Assembly (NCBI RefSeq): GCF_040100845.1
Contig: NZ_JAZHSH010000001.1
Coordinates: 2,154,501 to 2,218,500, forward strand
Direction: 5' to 3'
Length of the DNA stretch: 64,000 bases
Origin: Chengkuizengella sp. SCS-71B
GTDB taxonomy: Bacteria > Bacillota > Bacilli > Paenibacillales > KCTC-33759
Shown piece by piece: positions 44,192-53,622 of this stretch (position 1 is the stretch's first letter; each line of letters opens with the position of its first letter). The translations under genes were made by a program, and so were the position numbers. A model generated the notes under the pieces. That model worked only from the letters and a program-made list of their open reading frames with translations, did no database searches and was not told the origin of the DNA.

Positions 44192-45250
44192 ATGAAATTT
44201 ATAAATAGAAGAAGAAAAGAGCGTGATTCAGATTATCTTTTAAACGAGAATATTAATAAGAAGAATTTAACTCTTTTATTTGTAAAATCTGGTAAAAACA
44301 CCCCTTATGATACATTGGAGACATCAATCATCAAGTCATTTAAAAAAGAAATACAACAGGTTCATATCGTTTCACCAAATCAACATATTCATAAAGTAGC
44401 TCTTGAAATCAATCCTCACCTTATTCTATTTTTTGATGGTTGGTACGTATCAGCACCAAAAATAAATTTATTAAAAAATTTAGGTTTTAAGATGGCTGTA
44501 TGGTTTATAGATGATCCATATTATACAGATTTCACAAAGGCTATAGCGCCAAATTATGATGTTGTGTTTACAATTGAAAAAGGCTGTATAGATTTTTATA
44601 AATCTTTTGGCTGCGAAAATGTATATTTTCTTCCTCTAGCTGCAGATCATGACATATTCAATCAAAAAAAAGATTTGGAATCTAAATACAACACTAGTGT
44701 TCTGTTTGTGGGGAACGCACATCCTGATAGATTACAATTTTTTAAGTCAATTGATGATGAATTATTTAAAAGAAATATACGGATTATAGGACCGAATTGG
44801 GATGAACTTAAGGGTTCTTCACTTCATGACTGTATATTAATAAATAATAGAATATCTTATGAGGAAACAGCTAAATATTATAATGGGGCTAAAATAGTTA
44901 TAAATATGCATCGCTCTATTGAGAATCCAGAAATTAATATAAATTCAATTAAAATTCCAGCACAATCTCTGAATCCAAGAACATTTGAAATATCTGCTTG
45001 TGGAGCTTTTCAACTAACAGATTATCGTGAAGAATTAGAAAATGTTTATATACCTGGGAAGGATATTGGAACGTATACTTCACCTGTTGATTTGATACAA
45101 AAAATTGATTATTATTTATCTCATTCATTTGAAAGAAAAAGAATGGCAAATAAAGCTATGCAAAAAACATTAAAAAGTGAAACTTATTTAAATAGAATTA
45201 ATCAATTGTTAGAGATTGTAATCACAAGTTTAAATGAAAAAAATAAATAG
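44192..45250 (+). CDS. cgeB: CgeB-family spore maturation glycosyltransferase
   Basis: This 352-residue GT-B-like protein has features of the CgeB family: FFDGWY, a VWFIDDPYY segment, LPLAAD, VLFVGNAHPDR and the C-terminal LNPRTFEISACGAFQLTDYREEL donor-binding region. In Bacillus subtilis CgeB is a sigma-K-dependent protein for the outermost (crust) spore layer. I choose ATG 44192 with AAAGGAG 12 bases upstream; the in-frame TTG 44153 lacks a ribosome-binding site. It is the best single pointer to a spore-surface role for the cluster. Confidence 0.88.
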   Translation: MKFINRRRKERDSDYLLNENINKKNLTLLFVKSGKNTPYDTLETSIIKSFKKEIQQVHIVSPNQHIHKVALEINPHLILFFDGWYVSAPKINLLKNLGFKMAVWFIDDPYYTDFTKAIAPNYDVVFTIEKGCIDFYKSFGCENVYFLPLAADHDIFNQKKDLESKYNTSVLFVGNAHPDRLQFFKSIDDELFKRNIRIIGPNWDELKGSSLHDCILINNRISYEETAKYYNGAKIVINMHRSIENPEININSIKIPAQSLNPRTFEISACGAFQLTDYREELENVYIPGKDIGTYTSPVDLIQKIDYYLSHSFERKRMANKAMQKTLKSETYLNRINQLLEIVITSLNEKNK

Positions 45251-45330
45251 AGTATCAAATTGTAAATATTGGATTTTTTTAATTTAATATATTTATATAA
45301 CTATAAAGTAAATTGGAGGAAATGAATAAG

Positions 45331-45981
45331 ATGAAATGGAACTATTACACACCTACATTTTTAATTGATAAATATGTATCGCCTAATACGTCGGCATTCA
45401 ATGGTCACAGGAATTTTTCATATGATTTAGTAAGAAATAAAAAACCCAAATTAGTAGTTGAACTAGGTACTTATTCGGGAGTATCCTATTTTAGTTTTTG
45501 TCAGGCAGTAAAAGATGGAAAGATTCCTACAAAATGCGTTGCAATCGATCATTGGAAAGGAGACCCTCATACAGATAAATATGAAGAAGATATATATATA
45601 AAAGTCAAGGAAATTTCTGATATAGAATTTCCTAAAATATCTACTTTAATGAGGACAACATTTGATGAGGCAGTAAGCAGTTTTGAAGACAACACAGTTG
45701 ATATTCTACTGATAGACGGTTATCACACTTTTGAGAGTGTTAAACATGATTATGTAACTTGGCTTCCAAAGCTATCAATAAATAGTATTGTTCTATTCCA
45801 TGATATTTGTGTAAAAAAAGATGATTTTGGTGTATATAAATTATGGGAGATGTTGAAAAAACAATATCCTTCTATTGAATTTGATCACTCATATGGTTTG
45901 GGCGTTTTATATCCAAAAGGGTGCAATGATCAGTTTATTATAAATCAGCAAGATGAATTTAAGAAAGTTTATGAAAAGTGA
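45331..45981 (+). CDS. Class I SAM-dependent methyltransferase (Methyltransf_24 type)
   Basis: This roughly 216-residue protein has a SAM-binding motif VVELGTYSGVSYFSFCQ, an acidic CVAIDHW segment, DILLIDGYHTFESVKHD and LFHDI. These are typical of the cephalosporin-hydroxylase/Methyltransf_24 class found with polysaccharide genes. I choose ATG 45331, 10 bases after GGAGGA; ATG 45322 is too close to it. It follows cgeB and probably modifies the same glycan. Its stop codon lies inside a three-hairpin repeat. Confidence 0.85.
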   Translation: MKWNYYTPTFLIDKYVSPNTSAFNGHRNFSYDLVRNKKPKLVVELGTYSGVSYFSFCQAVKDGKIPTKCVAIDHWKGDPHTDKYEEDIYIKVKEISDIEFPKISTLMRTTFDEAVSSFEDNTVDILLIDGYHTFESVKHDYVTWLPKLSINSIVLFHDICVKKDDFGVYKLWEMLKKQYPSIEFDHSYGLGVLYPKGCNDQFIINQQDEFKKVYEK

Positions 45982-46095
45982 ACTCGTTTAAGCAAAGCTT
46001 AAACATTATTGAAATCAGATGGAGACTCTACTCCACTGACTAGGGAGGAACCACCTAAAGGGATAGGTGTCTTAACACTAAAAATCATAGGATAA
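45979..46095 (+). repeat. Three-hairpin intergenic repeat, copy B
   Basis: This is homologous to the repeat at 15284: GTTTAAGC/GCTTAAAC (here with loop AAA), ATCAG-TGGAGACTCTACTCCA-CTGA, CACCT/AGGTG and a TCTTAACACTAAAA tail. Like copy A it begins at the stop codon of the gene before it. It lies between convergent genes and may act as a terminator. Confidence 0.7.
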
Positions 46096-46106
46096 ATGGG
46101 AAATTA

Positions 46107-46961
46107 TCATTTCTTTAAATCCGATAAAAATTCTTCTATTGCATCTTTCCAATTTCTCATTTCATTGAAACCATTGAGTATTAGAGCACGATCATTTAAT
46201 ACAGAATAAGCAGGGCGAGGAGTATCGTTTTCAAACATATCAGATTGAGTTTTTTTTAATTCTACTTTTATCTTTTCAGTTTTAAAGATTAAATCTGCAA
46301 GCTCATACCATGAACAACTGCCAGCATTTGAGATGTGATACATGCCGTATTTTTCTGTATGTATTAATTGACCAATTCGTTCTGTTAAATCTACCGTATA
46401 GGTTGGGCATCCTATTTGATCAGATATGACTGAAAGTGAGTCTTTTTCAGTTGCTAATGAAAGCATGGTTTTAACAAAGTTATGACCATATTTTCCATAT
46501 AACCATGAGGTTCTAACAATATAAAACTTAGAGTGTAATTCACTTACAAATTGTTCACCCGCTAGTTTTGATTTTCCATACTGATTCAATGGGTTAGTCT
46601 GATCAAATTCTGTATAAGGGGAGGATGTATTCCCATCAAATACATAGTCAGTACTTATATAAACTAATTTTGATCCTATTTGTTCAGAAGCAGCAGCAAT
46701 ATTTCTTGTTCCATAGCCGTTTATTAAAAATGCTTGATTAGGTTCTTTTTCTGCTAGATTGACATTTGTATAAGCCGCACAATGAATGACAACATCAGGA
46801 TGTATTTCTTTCATTATAATGAATACATTTTCAATTTCTGTGATATCTAGTTCCTTCCTGCCAAAAGCAAACACTTTTTCTCTATTTTTTTTAAGTCTAT
46901 GCACCATATCACTTCCTAATTGTCCATCTGCTCCTGTCACTAGTACTTTAAGTTGTGTCAA
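46107..46961 (-). CDS. rfbD: dTDP-4-dehydrorhamnose reductase
   Basis: This 284-residue extended SDR has VTGADGQLGSDMV, the STDYVFDG segment and catalytic YGKSK, matching RmlD closely. It completes dTDP-L-rhamnose synthesis with RmlA, B and C. The start is TTG 46961 behind AGGGGG. A more divergent homologue is encoded at 25347. rmlA lies upstream, separated by a 424-base repeat-filled gap. Confidence 0.93.
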   Translation of the reverse strand: MTQLKVLVTGADGQLGSDMVHRLKKNREKVFAFGRKELDITEIENVFIIMKEIHPDVVIHCAAYTNVNLAEKEPNQAFLINGYGTRNIAAASEQIGSKLVYISTDYVFDGNTSSPYTEFDQTNPLNQYGKSKLAGEQFVSELHSKFYIVRTSWLYGKYGHNFVKTMLSLATEKDSLSVISDQIGCPTYTVDLTERIGQLIHTEKYGMYHISNAGSCSWYELADLIFKTEKIKVELKKTQSDMFENDTPRPAYSVLNDRALILNGFNEMRNWKDAIEEFLSDLKK

Positions 46962-47058
46962 GTGATAGCCCCCTACTTGTTAATTCAAAATTTTTACCAC
47001 ACTTTTCGCACCCTGTTTGCTTCTTATACCTCAAAAATAAGTGTTTAATGTGGTCTAA

Positions 47059-47159
47059 ATGAAGGAATTTAGCTTTCAAGAAGTAAATAGAGGTAAATAG
47101 TGGTCTTATATGAAGGAATTTAGTCTTTAAGAAGTAAATAGAGGTAAATAGTGGTCTTA
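47059..47159 (+). repeat. Tandem direct repeat, two 50-base units
   Basis: Two units (47059-47108 and 47110-47159) begin ATGAAGGAATTTAG and end AGGTAAATAGTGGTCTTA with three small differences; part of another unit end lies at 47047-47056. Their ends are nearly complementary to the repeats at 47206-47277. Confidence 0.85.
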
Positions 47160-47205
47160 ATTTTAATAATTTTATCTAAAAATTTAATAATACCTCTTTT
47201 TAAGC

Positions 47206-47277
47206 CATAATAAGACCATAAATTACCTCTAATTTATAAAATGAGCAGAAAAAACATAATAAGACCATAAATTACCT
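47206..47277 (-). repeat. Inverted counterparts of the tandem repeat
   Basis: A 23-base unit ending TAAGACCATAAATTACCT occurs exactly twice (47206-47228 and 47255-47277), spaced 49 bases. It is nearly the reverse complement of the ends of the units at 47059-47159, so the gap can form a large cruciform or hairpin. Confidence 0.8.
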
Positions 47278-47319
47278 TTATTATAAGGGCTTTCCTTTGG
47301 TAATGGCTTGACATACCAT

Positions 47320-47372
47320 TATCGTCTCATTCATCCTGCTAATTTAGCGTTAAGACGCCCATCTCTATAGTT
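47320..47372 (-). repeat. Partial three-hairpin repeat, copy C
   Basis: On the minus strand CTATAGAGATGGGCGTCTTAACGC and GGATGAATG match the 3' part of repeats A and B. The 5' hairpins are missing. Confidence 0.6.
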
Positions 47373-47385
47373 GTTTTCTTAATTG

Positions 47386-48255
47386 TTAATAATTGTTAAC
47401 CATGTCTATCAGATATTCACTGTAACTGTTAGTTTTCATAGACTTCGCTAATTTAAGTAGTTGCTCTCTAGTAATATAACCTTTGCGATATGCAATTTCT
47501 TCAATACATGCTATTTTTAAATTTTGTCTACTTTCTATGGTTTTCACAAATGCCGCTGCTTCTTGTAAGGTATCATGAGTTCCAGTATCGATCCATGTAA
47601 ATCCTCTTCCTAATAGTTCAACGCGTAATTCATTTAAATTTAAATAAACTTTGTTTACATCTGTGATTTCAAGTTCACCTCTTGAAGAAGGAGTAATATT
47701 TTCTACAATATCTATTACTTTATTGTCGTAAAAATATAATCCTGTAACTGCGTATCTTGATTTCGGTTTATCTGGTTTTTCTTCAATTGAAATCACTTGG
47801 TTCCTGTCGTTTAACTCAATTACTCCAAACCGTTCAGGATCCCTTACAGGATAACCTAATATAGTTGCTCCCGATTTTAGAGTGGCTATTCGTTCTAGTA
47901 CATCTATAAATTGATGACCATAAAAAATATTATCTCCTAGTATTAATGACACATCATCTTCACCAATAAAATTTTTACCAATTTTAAATGCTTCAGCGAT
48001 CCCTCTAGGTTCGGTTTGTACTTCATAAGATAAGTCTAGCCCTAAATTTTCCCCATCTCTCAGTAGTTGTTTAAACCTTGGCGTATCATGAGGAGTAGAG
48101 ATGATCAATATTTCTCTTATGCCTGCTAACATCAATACGGATAATGGATAATAAATCATAGGTTTATCATATATAGGGAGTAATTGCTTTGAGAGTACTT
48201 TTGTTAACGGATATAGTCTAGTTCCACTCCCACCAGCCAAAATAATCCCCTTCAT
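47386..48255 (-). CDS. rfbA: Glucose-1-phosphate thymidylyltransferase
   Basis: This 289-residue nucleotidyltransferase has the signature [32 protein letters not shown] and EEKPDKPKS, full length for RmlA. It makes dTDP-glucose, feeding all the deoxysugar branches of the cluster. The start is ATG behind AGGAGGATT. It is on the same strand as rmlD, about 420 bases upstream. Confidence 0.95.
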   Translation of the reverse strand: MKGIILAGGSGTRLYPLTKVLSKQLLPIYDKPMIYYPLSVLMLAGIREILIISTPHDTPRFKQLLRDGENLGLDLSYEVQTEPRGIAEAFKIGKNFIGEDDVSLILGDNIFYGHQFIDVLERIATLKSGATILGYPVRDPERFGVIELNDRNQVISIEEKPDKPKSRYAVTGLYFYDNKVIDIVENITPSSRGELEITDVNKVYLNLNELRVELLGRGFTWIDTGTHDTLQEAAAFVKTIESRQNLKIACIEEIAYRKGYITREQLLKLAKSMKTNSYSEYLIDMVNNY

Positions 48256-48464
48256 TTGGAATCCTCCTAAGTTGATTTATCTTTATTATTCAACCTAACC
48301 AATGGTCATTTTATAAAAATCTTATTTCAGGAAATTTTCAATAATTTTTCTATATTGAATAATTTATGTTGAAAAAACAATTGTGTTCCTTTATTCCATT
48401 TAAAGATCATTAAAAAATAGGGTGACAAAAATGGTTTGTAACATTGGAGCTTTTGTTTCTATAT

Positions 48465-48489
48465 CATCGGCATGTGTCGCATGCCGATG
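48465..48489. repeat. Perfect 10-bp hairpin downstream of tylF copy 2
   Basis: CATCGGCATG and CATGCCGATG flank a TGTCG loop, 14 bases beyond the stop of the minus-strand methyltransferase gene. It is GC-rich against its surroundings, but there is no T-run, so it is only a possible terminator. Confidence 0.5.
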
Positions 48490-48502
48490 TATGGTTCTAT
48501 AA

Positions 48503-49297
48503 TTAAATCCCTATACGATTTAATTTGGAAATTATTTGATTCTTAGGTTTTCGCCAATATACACTATGGGGATCGATTCTAACAAGCGGTTCATTTATAG
48601 TGTTTTGTTGACGAAAATCATGTACCGCTGGTTTACAAGTGGGCAACTCGTAATCATCTATAATGATAAATCCACCTGGAGAAACCTTATGATAAAGGCT
48701 TGTTAAGCTATCCATAGTAGATTCATATAAATCACCATCTAGTCTAGCGATAGCAATTTTACCAATGGGAGCGGACGGCAAAGTATCTTTAAACCAACCT
48801 TCTAGAAACTCCACTTGATCATCAAGTAAATCATATTTTCTAAAATTTTGTTGAACTTGTTCTAAAGAAACACGCAAGTAATCACTTGTATATAAAGTAT
48901 CATTTTTATCGTGAGGGTATTTTTCAGCATTAGGTGCTGGCAAACCTTTAAATGAATCAGCGACCCAAACTTTGCGGTTGTGTATATTGTAAGCTTTTAA
49001 AAATCCACGCATGAAAATGCAACTTCCCCCCCTCCAGACACCTGTTTCTATGAAATCTCCTTCAACCTTTTCTTTGATGACGGTTTCCATTGCTTCATGT
49101 AATTGATTCATTCGGGGTCGTCCTATCATGCTATGTGCAACGGTGGGCCAATTGTGAGATTTTAAGAATTCATTTAATACTGGAGGTATAGGAAGACCTG
49201 TAGGAGAATATATTTCATTTTTTCCCCAAATCTCAAACAATATGGTTTTTTTTAATAGTTCAAGATATAAATTTATTGTTTCACGCTTTACTCTCAT
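48503..49297 (-). CDS. TylF/MycF-type sugar O-methyltransferase (copy 2)
   Basis: This 264-residue methyltransferase is closely related to copy 1 at 28656, sharing ETGVWRGGSCIFMRG, ADSFKGLPAPN, DGDLYEST and IIDDYELP; at the N-terminus the two diverge and this copy is shorter by a loop. I choose ATG 49297 behind GAGGAG; an upstream in-frame ATG has no ribosome-binding site. The inverted orientation relative to copy 1 makes the 19 kb between them a possible invertible segment. It probably methylates a different position or sugar than copy 1. Confidence 0.9.
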   Translation of the reverse strand: MRVKRETINLYLELLKKTILFEIWGKNEIYSPTGLPIPPVLNEFLKSHNWPTVAHSMIGRPRMNQLHEAMETVIKEKVEGDFIETGVWRGGSCIFMRGFLKAYNIHNRKVWVADSFKGLPAPNAEKYPHDKNDTLYTSDYLRVSLEQVQQNFRKYDLLDDQVEFLEGWFKDTLPSAPIGKIAIARLDGDLYESTMDSLTSLYHKVSPGGFIIIDDYELPTCKPAVHDFRQQNTINEPLVRIDPHSVYWRKPKNQIISKLNRIGI

Positions 49298-49472
49298 TAT
49301 GTTCACTCCTCGCATAGTATTCAAATATGAGCTGCTGTCTCGATTCATGCTAAAACATATATTCTTATATTATTATGTTCTTTAAAAATTGTGACATATG
49401 AAAAAAAATAGGTATTTAACTACACCGATATCTAAAATTCAAATGTTAGCAAAAAATGAAGCGAAGACGTAA

Positions 49473-49499
49473 ACAAAAGGTATATATCTTCATATACTG
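49473..49499 (+). promoter_or_regulatory. Sigma-K-like promoter of the double glycosyltransferase
   Basis: AC, 16 bases, CATATACTG: one mismatch from AC-N16-CATANNNTA. It lies 85 bases before ATG 49584. Confidence 0.42.
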
Positions 49500-49583
49500 T
49501 TATTGGTTTATTCAAGAATTTAGCGAAGTTATGTATAAAAAATCAAACTAAAATAATGAAAAAGATATTTTGAGGTGTCGGGA

Positions 49584-51896
49584 ATGCATAGAATCGAAAC
49601 ATCAATACCCATGAAAATATTAAAAAAAATAGGTTTAAACTTGGGAATAGGAATGGAACAAAAAAATAATGAAATTGAGGATTTGAAGAAAGAAATAACT
49701 CGCAAGAATGAACAGCTCTTTAAAGCAATCACCAGCATAAATAAAAAAAATCAAATTATTAATAAATTAAAAAGGATTAATGCTTATAATCAGATGAATA
49801 ATCAAATACCGCTTGATAATTATAATTATCAGAATAACAAATTACAAAAAAATGTTTATAAAGATATCCTTTTTATCAACGGATGTACATTAGATCATCC
49901 TTTTAGGTACAGAGTACTTCATCAGATTGAGCAGTTGCAATTTAATGGTTACTCATGTGATAGTGTCTTCTATGAAGACCTAGATTTGAAAAAAGTTAAA
50001 TATTATAGAGGATTTATTTTTTTTAGATGTCCACATACGAATATCGTTGAAGAATTTATTATGAAATGTAAGTACTATAACAAAGTAACCTTTTTTGACA
50101 TAGATGATTTAGTCATAGACTTTAAATATGTGAATCAAATTAAGTATATTCAAACCATGAATCAGAATGATTATGATTTGTATATGGACGGAGTCAATCG
50201 AATGCAACAAACTCTGAAGTTATGTGATCATGCGATTACTACCACTGAAACATTAAAAGAAGAACTCAGCAAATATGTAAATGGCGAAGTATTTATTAAT
50301 CGAAATGTATCTTCTGATTACATGGCATATTTAGCGTTAGAAGCACTTAAAACAAAAGCACCTGCTAGCAAAAAAATAGTAATTGGTTATTTTAGTGGAA
50401 GTATTACGCATAATGATGACTTTCAAATGATACTTCCTATAATAAAACGAATACTTTCAGAGTATAAAAATGTATATGTAAAAATTGTTGGACTATTAGA
50501 TGTTCCAGATGAATTAGAGAATTATAAAGAACAAATTATCGTAGAAAAATTTCATCATTGGCAAGAGCTGCCTAATATTATTTCTGCAGTAGATATAAAT
50601 ATATGTCCACTAGAAAATACGATTTTTAATAGAGCTAAATCTGAGAATAAATGGGTAGAGGCTGCTTTTGTCAAGACACCAACAATCGCAAGTAATGTAG
50701 GAGCTTTTAATACTTGTATTAAACATGGCGTTGACGGATTACTATGTAATGATAATGAAGATTGGTATTTAAGTTTGAAGTTGTTAATAGAAGATGTTAA
50801 AAAACGAAAAAGTATAGCTGAAAATGCATATCACAGGGTTAGAAAGAATAATGTAACTTCATACACAGGATTATCATTAATGAGGTTTATTGAATCAAAT
50901 TTAAATCACAATATTTCATTTGTTTTACCCACAACTACTATTTGTGGGGGAGTAAATGTTGCCATTAAACATTGTAATATATTACGTGATCATGGTTATG
51001 ATGTAACAATTATCAATAATGATAAAAGTGATGAAAATATAAAAAATAAAGATGGTGAAGTTAATGTGGTGTCTTCCTTAAATACTACTTTTCAGGGCTG
51101 CTTTCACAAGTTAGTTGCCACATTATGGGATACATTAGATTTTGTTAACAATTATCCAAAAGTAAAGAAAAGGTATTATTTGGTGCAAAATTTTGAAACC
51201 GATTTTTATGATCACGGCCAATTAATGAAGATGTATTCAAACAGGACTTATAGTTCATTCCACGACTTGAAATATATAACGATATCCAAGTGGTGCTCTC
51301 GTTGGTTATATGATAAATACAAGAAACAATCAAAATATGCTCCAAACGGAATTGATCTTTGTAACTTTAAATATAAAAAAAGAAATTTTAAAGAGAAAAA
51401 AATAAAAATTTTGATAGAAGGTAACTCTGAAGACAAAAGTAAAAATGTAGATGAGAGTTTTAAGATTAGTAATCAATTAGATAGAGAGAAATATGAAGTA
51501 TGGTATTTATCATACCAGGGAAAACCAAAAGATTGGTACATTGTAGATAAATTTTTTCACTGTATTCCTAATGATGAGGTCTACAAAATATATCAAGATT
51601 GCCATTTATTGATAAAATCAAGTGTTTTGGAGAGTTTTTCCTACCCACCTCTTGAAATGATGGCAACTGGTGGTATTGTACTTGTTTCTCCTAATGATGG
51701 AAACTTAGAGTATTTAAAAGATCGAGAAAACTGCTTAATGTATAAACAAGGAGATATTGACATGGCAATGAGGTTAATTGAAGAAGTTATTTCTGATGAG
51801 TCTTTGAGGGAGAATTTGATTTATACAGGGCTAGATACATCAAGAGGGAGAAATTGGGATTACATGAAAGATCGTATTGTTGAATTGTATGATTAA
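49584..51896 (+). CDS. Large glycosyltransferase with two GT-B-like modules and N-terminal coiled coil
   Basis: This 770-residue protein starts with a charged coiled-coil-like stretch (about 15-65). Residues about 90-420 form one glycosyltransferase-like module (DILFINGCTLDHPFRYRVLHQI, FFDIDDL, GYFSGSITHNDD, NRAKSENKWVEAA). Residues about 430-770 form a second (FVLPTTTICGGVNVAIKH, YAPNGIDL, SSVLESFSYPPLEMMATGG, SPNDGNLEYL) with the EX7E-type donor region of family 4. I choose ATG 49584 behind GAGGTG. It leads an operon with the sulfotransferase and APS kinase. Confidence 0.88.
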   Translation: MHRIETSIPMKILKKIGLNLGIGMEQKNNEIEDLKKEITRKNEQLFKAITSINKKNQIINKLKRINAYNQMNNQIPLDNYNYQNNKLQKNVYKDILFINGCTLDHPFRYRVLHQIEQLQFNGYSCDSVFYEDLDLKKVKYYRGFIFFRCPHTNIVEEFIMKCKYYNKVTFFDIDDLVIDFKYVNQIKYIQTMNQNDYDLYMDGVNRMQQTLKLCDHAITTTETLKEELSKYVNGEVFINRNVSSDYMAYLALEALKTKAPASKKIVIGYFSGSITHNDDFQMILPIIKRILSEYKNVYVKIVGLLDVPDELENYKEQIIVEKFHHWQELPNIISAVDINICPLENTIFNRAKSENKWVEAAFVKTPTIASNVGAFNTCIKHGVDGLLCNDNEDWYLSLKLLIEDVKKRKSIAENAYHRVRKNNVTSYTGLSLMRFIESNLNHNISFVLPTTTICGGVNVAIKHCNILRDHGYDVTIINNDKSDENIKNKDGEVNVVSSLNTTFQGCFHKLVATLWDTLDFVNNYPKVKKRYYLVQNFETDFYDHGQLMKMYSNRTYSSFHDLKYITISKWCSRWLYDKYKKQSKYAPNGIDLCNFKYKKRNFKEKKIKILIEGNSEDKSKNVDESFKISNQLDREKYEVWYLSYQGKPKDWYIVDKFFHCIPNDEVYKIYQDCHLLIKSSVLESFSYPPLEMMATGGIVLVSPNDGNLEYLKDRENCLMYKQGDIDMAMRLIEEVISDESLRENLIYTGLDTSRGRNWDYMKDRIVELYD

Positions 51897-51947
51897 ATTC
51901 AAAATATGAGTTTTATTTATCTTTTAGGGTTAAGAGGTGAAATAGAC

Positions 51948-52961
51948 ATGAGTATTTTTAAAAAAAGAAAATACGAGAAAAAAATTGTTTTTCATATTGG
52001 AAGACCACATACAGGATCAAAAGCATTGCAATTTTTTTTATTTGAAAATAGAGAGCTGCTAAAAAAGAAGGGTATATTGTATCCTACATCAATTTTATTT
52101 GATAAATTTCATCATCCAATCACATGGTCCATTAAAGGTATAAATAAAGATCTATGTCCAAAAAGCCCAGAGTATTACATTAAAAAATTAAAAACAGAGT
52201 TTGATGAAAGTAAATGTAATGTTTGCATATTATCATCAGAAGATGCTGGCATTACAAGCAATAAGCTTTTTTGCAAAACTCTCTATAAAATGCTTATTGA
52301 CTATAAATTTGAAATTGTAGTTTATCTAAAACGACAAGATTATGCATTGGAATCCAGTTATAAACAGTCTGTTAAACTCTCAGCGAGCCCATTTTCTGGT
52401 ACAATTCATGAATATATGAAATATAATTTAGATTTAGATTATTACCATTCTCTTAAACCGTGGGTAGAAGTATTCGGTAAAAATAATGTGCATTTAAGAC
52501 CATATGAAAATCATGTGAAAGATGATGTTGTATTAGACTTTATAGATCACTTGAATTTGGATATAAACGATTTTAATTATGAAAAACAAAAAATTAACCC
52601 TTCGCTAGATAGAGATGCATTAGAAATTGTGAGAAGAACAAATAAATATAATTTATCACTTGATAGCAGAGTAAAGTTAATGGAAAAAGTTAGTCATTTG
52701 GTTAATAATATACAGTCCAAAAAAAACGAGAAACAATTTTCTAATAACTGCATATTATCACCATCAGCTCGGAAAGAGATAATTTCAAAGTATAAAGAAT
52801 CAAATGTGCTTGTTGCAAAACATTTTTTAGGAAGAGATAAGTTGTTTCACGAAAAAATCGAACTGGATAATAATAAATGGAAGGAGTATGAAGGTTTAAC
52901 AGATGATTTATTGATTAATATCATTATTGAATTATGGAAAGAGTCTGATGAAAATAACTAA
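51948..52961 (+). CDS. PAPS-dependent sulfotransferase-like protein
   Basis: This 337-residue P-loop protein has a 5'-phosphosulfate loop near the N-terminus (FHIGRPHTGSKALQFFL, about residues 15-31) and a 3'-phosphate-binding region (VVYLKRQDYALESSYKQSVK) as in carbohydrate sulfotransferases. ATG 51948 behind AGAGGTGA is the start. The next gene encodes APS kinase, which makes the sulfate donor PAPS, so glycan sulfation is the natural reading. The acceptor is unknown. Confidence 0.82.
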   Translation: MSIFKKRKYEKKIVFHIGRPHTGSKALQFFLFENRELLKKKGILYPTSILFDKFHHPITWSIKGINKDLCPKSPEYYIKKLKTEFDESKCNVCILSSEDAGITSNKLFCKTLYKMLIDYKFEIVVYLKRQDYALESSYKQSVKLSASPFSGTIHEYMKYNLDLDYYHSLKPWVEVFGKNNVHLRPYENHVKDDVVLDFIDHLNLDINDFNYEKQKINPSLDRDALEIVRRTNKYNLSLDSRVKLMEKVSHLVNNIQSKKNEKQFSNNCILSPSARKEIISKYKESNVLVAKHFLGRDKLFHEKIELDNNKWKEYEGLTDDLLINIIIELWKESDENN

Positions 52962-52990
52962 AATAATGGAAAGTAAACATAGGGGTAATT

Positions 52991-53596
52991 ATGAAGATAA
53001 ATAAAAGTAATATGAATTGGCATGAATATAAAATAATTAAGGAAGAACGTCAAAAATTAAATGGTCATAAAAGTGCTGTATTATGGTTTACAGGTTTATC
53101 TGGATCGGGTAAATCAACATTATCTGTAGAAGTTGAGAAGGTGTTACACAACAGAGGGATATTAACCTATATTCTTGATGGGGATAATATTCGACACGGT
53201 ATAAATAAAAACCTAGGATTTAGTCCAAAGGATCGAACTGAAAACATCCGTAGAATTGGAGAAATATCCAAATTAATGGTGGATGCGGGGGTAGTAACAC
53301 TCGTTGCTTGTATTTCTCCTTATTATAAAGATAGGAAAATAGTAAGAGAATTATTGAATGAAAATGAATTTGTGGAAATTTATGTGAAATGCAGCTTGGA
53401 TGAATGTGAAAATAGGGATCCAAAAGGACTGTATAAAAAAGCGCGTGCTGGAGAAATCAAAGGTTTTACAGGTATTGATAGTCCTTACGAAGAACCTGTA
53501 ACACCTGAAATTATTGTTGAAACAGATAAACAATCTTTAGAGGAATCATTAAATCAAGTAATTAGTTATCTCGAACAAAAAAATATATTATCTTAA
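52991..53596 (+). CDS. cysC: Adenylyl-sulfate kinase
   Basis: This 201-residue kinase has Walker [10 protein letters not shown] (35-43), [20 protein letters not shown] for APS binding, NIRRIGE and the [22 protein letters not shown] lid, the complete CysC signature. It converts adenylyl sulfate to PAPS. No ATP sulfurylase, PAPS reductase or other sulfate-assimilation gene is near, so it probably serves the adjacent sulfotransferase rather than cysteine synthesis. Confidence 0.95.
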   Translation: MKINKSNMNWHEYKIIKEERQKLNGHKSAVLWFTGLSGSGKSTLSVEVEKVLHNRGILTYILDGDNIRHGINKNLGFSPKDRTENIRRIGEISKLMVDAGVVTLVACISPYYKDRKIVRELLNENEFVEIYVKCSLDECENRDPKGLYKKARAGEIKGFTGIDSPYEEPVTPEIIVETDKQSLEESLNQVISYLEQKNILS

Positions 53597-53622
53597 ATAA
53601 GTGAGGATGGATTATTAAAATC

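Noticed and set aside
47047-47290. Possible CRISPR array between rmlD and rmlA
   Set aside because: Units are 50 and 23 bases long, abut without unique spacers, appear in both orientations and no cas genes are near.
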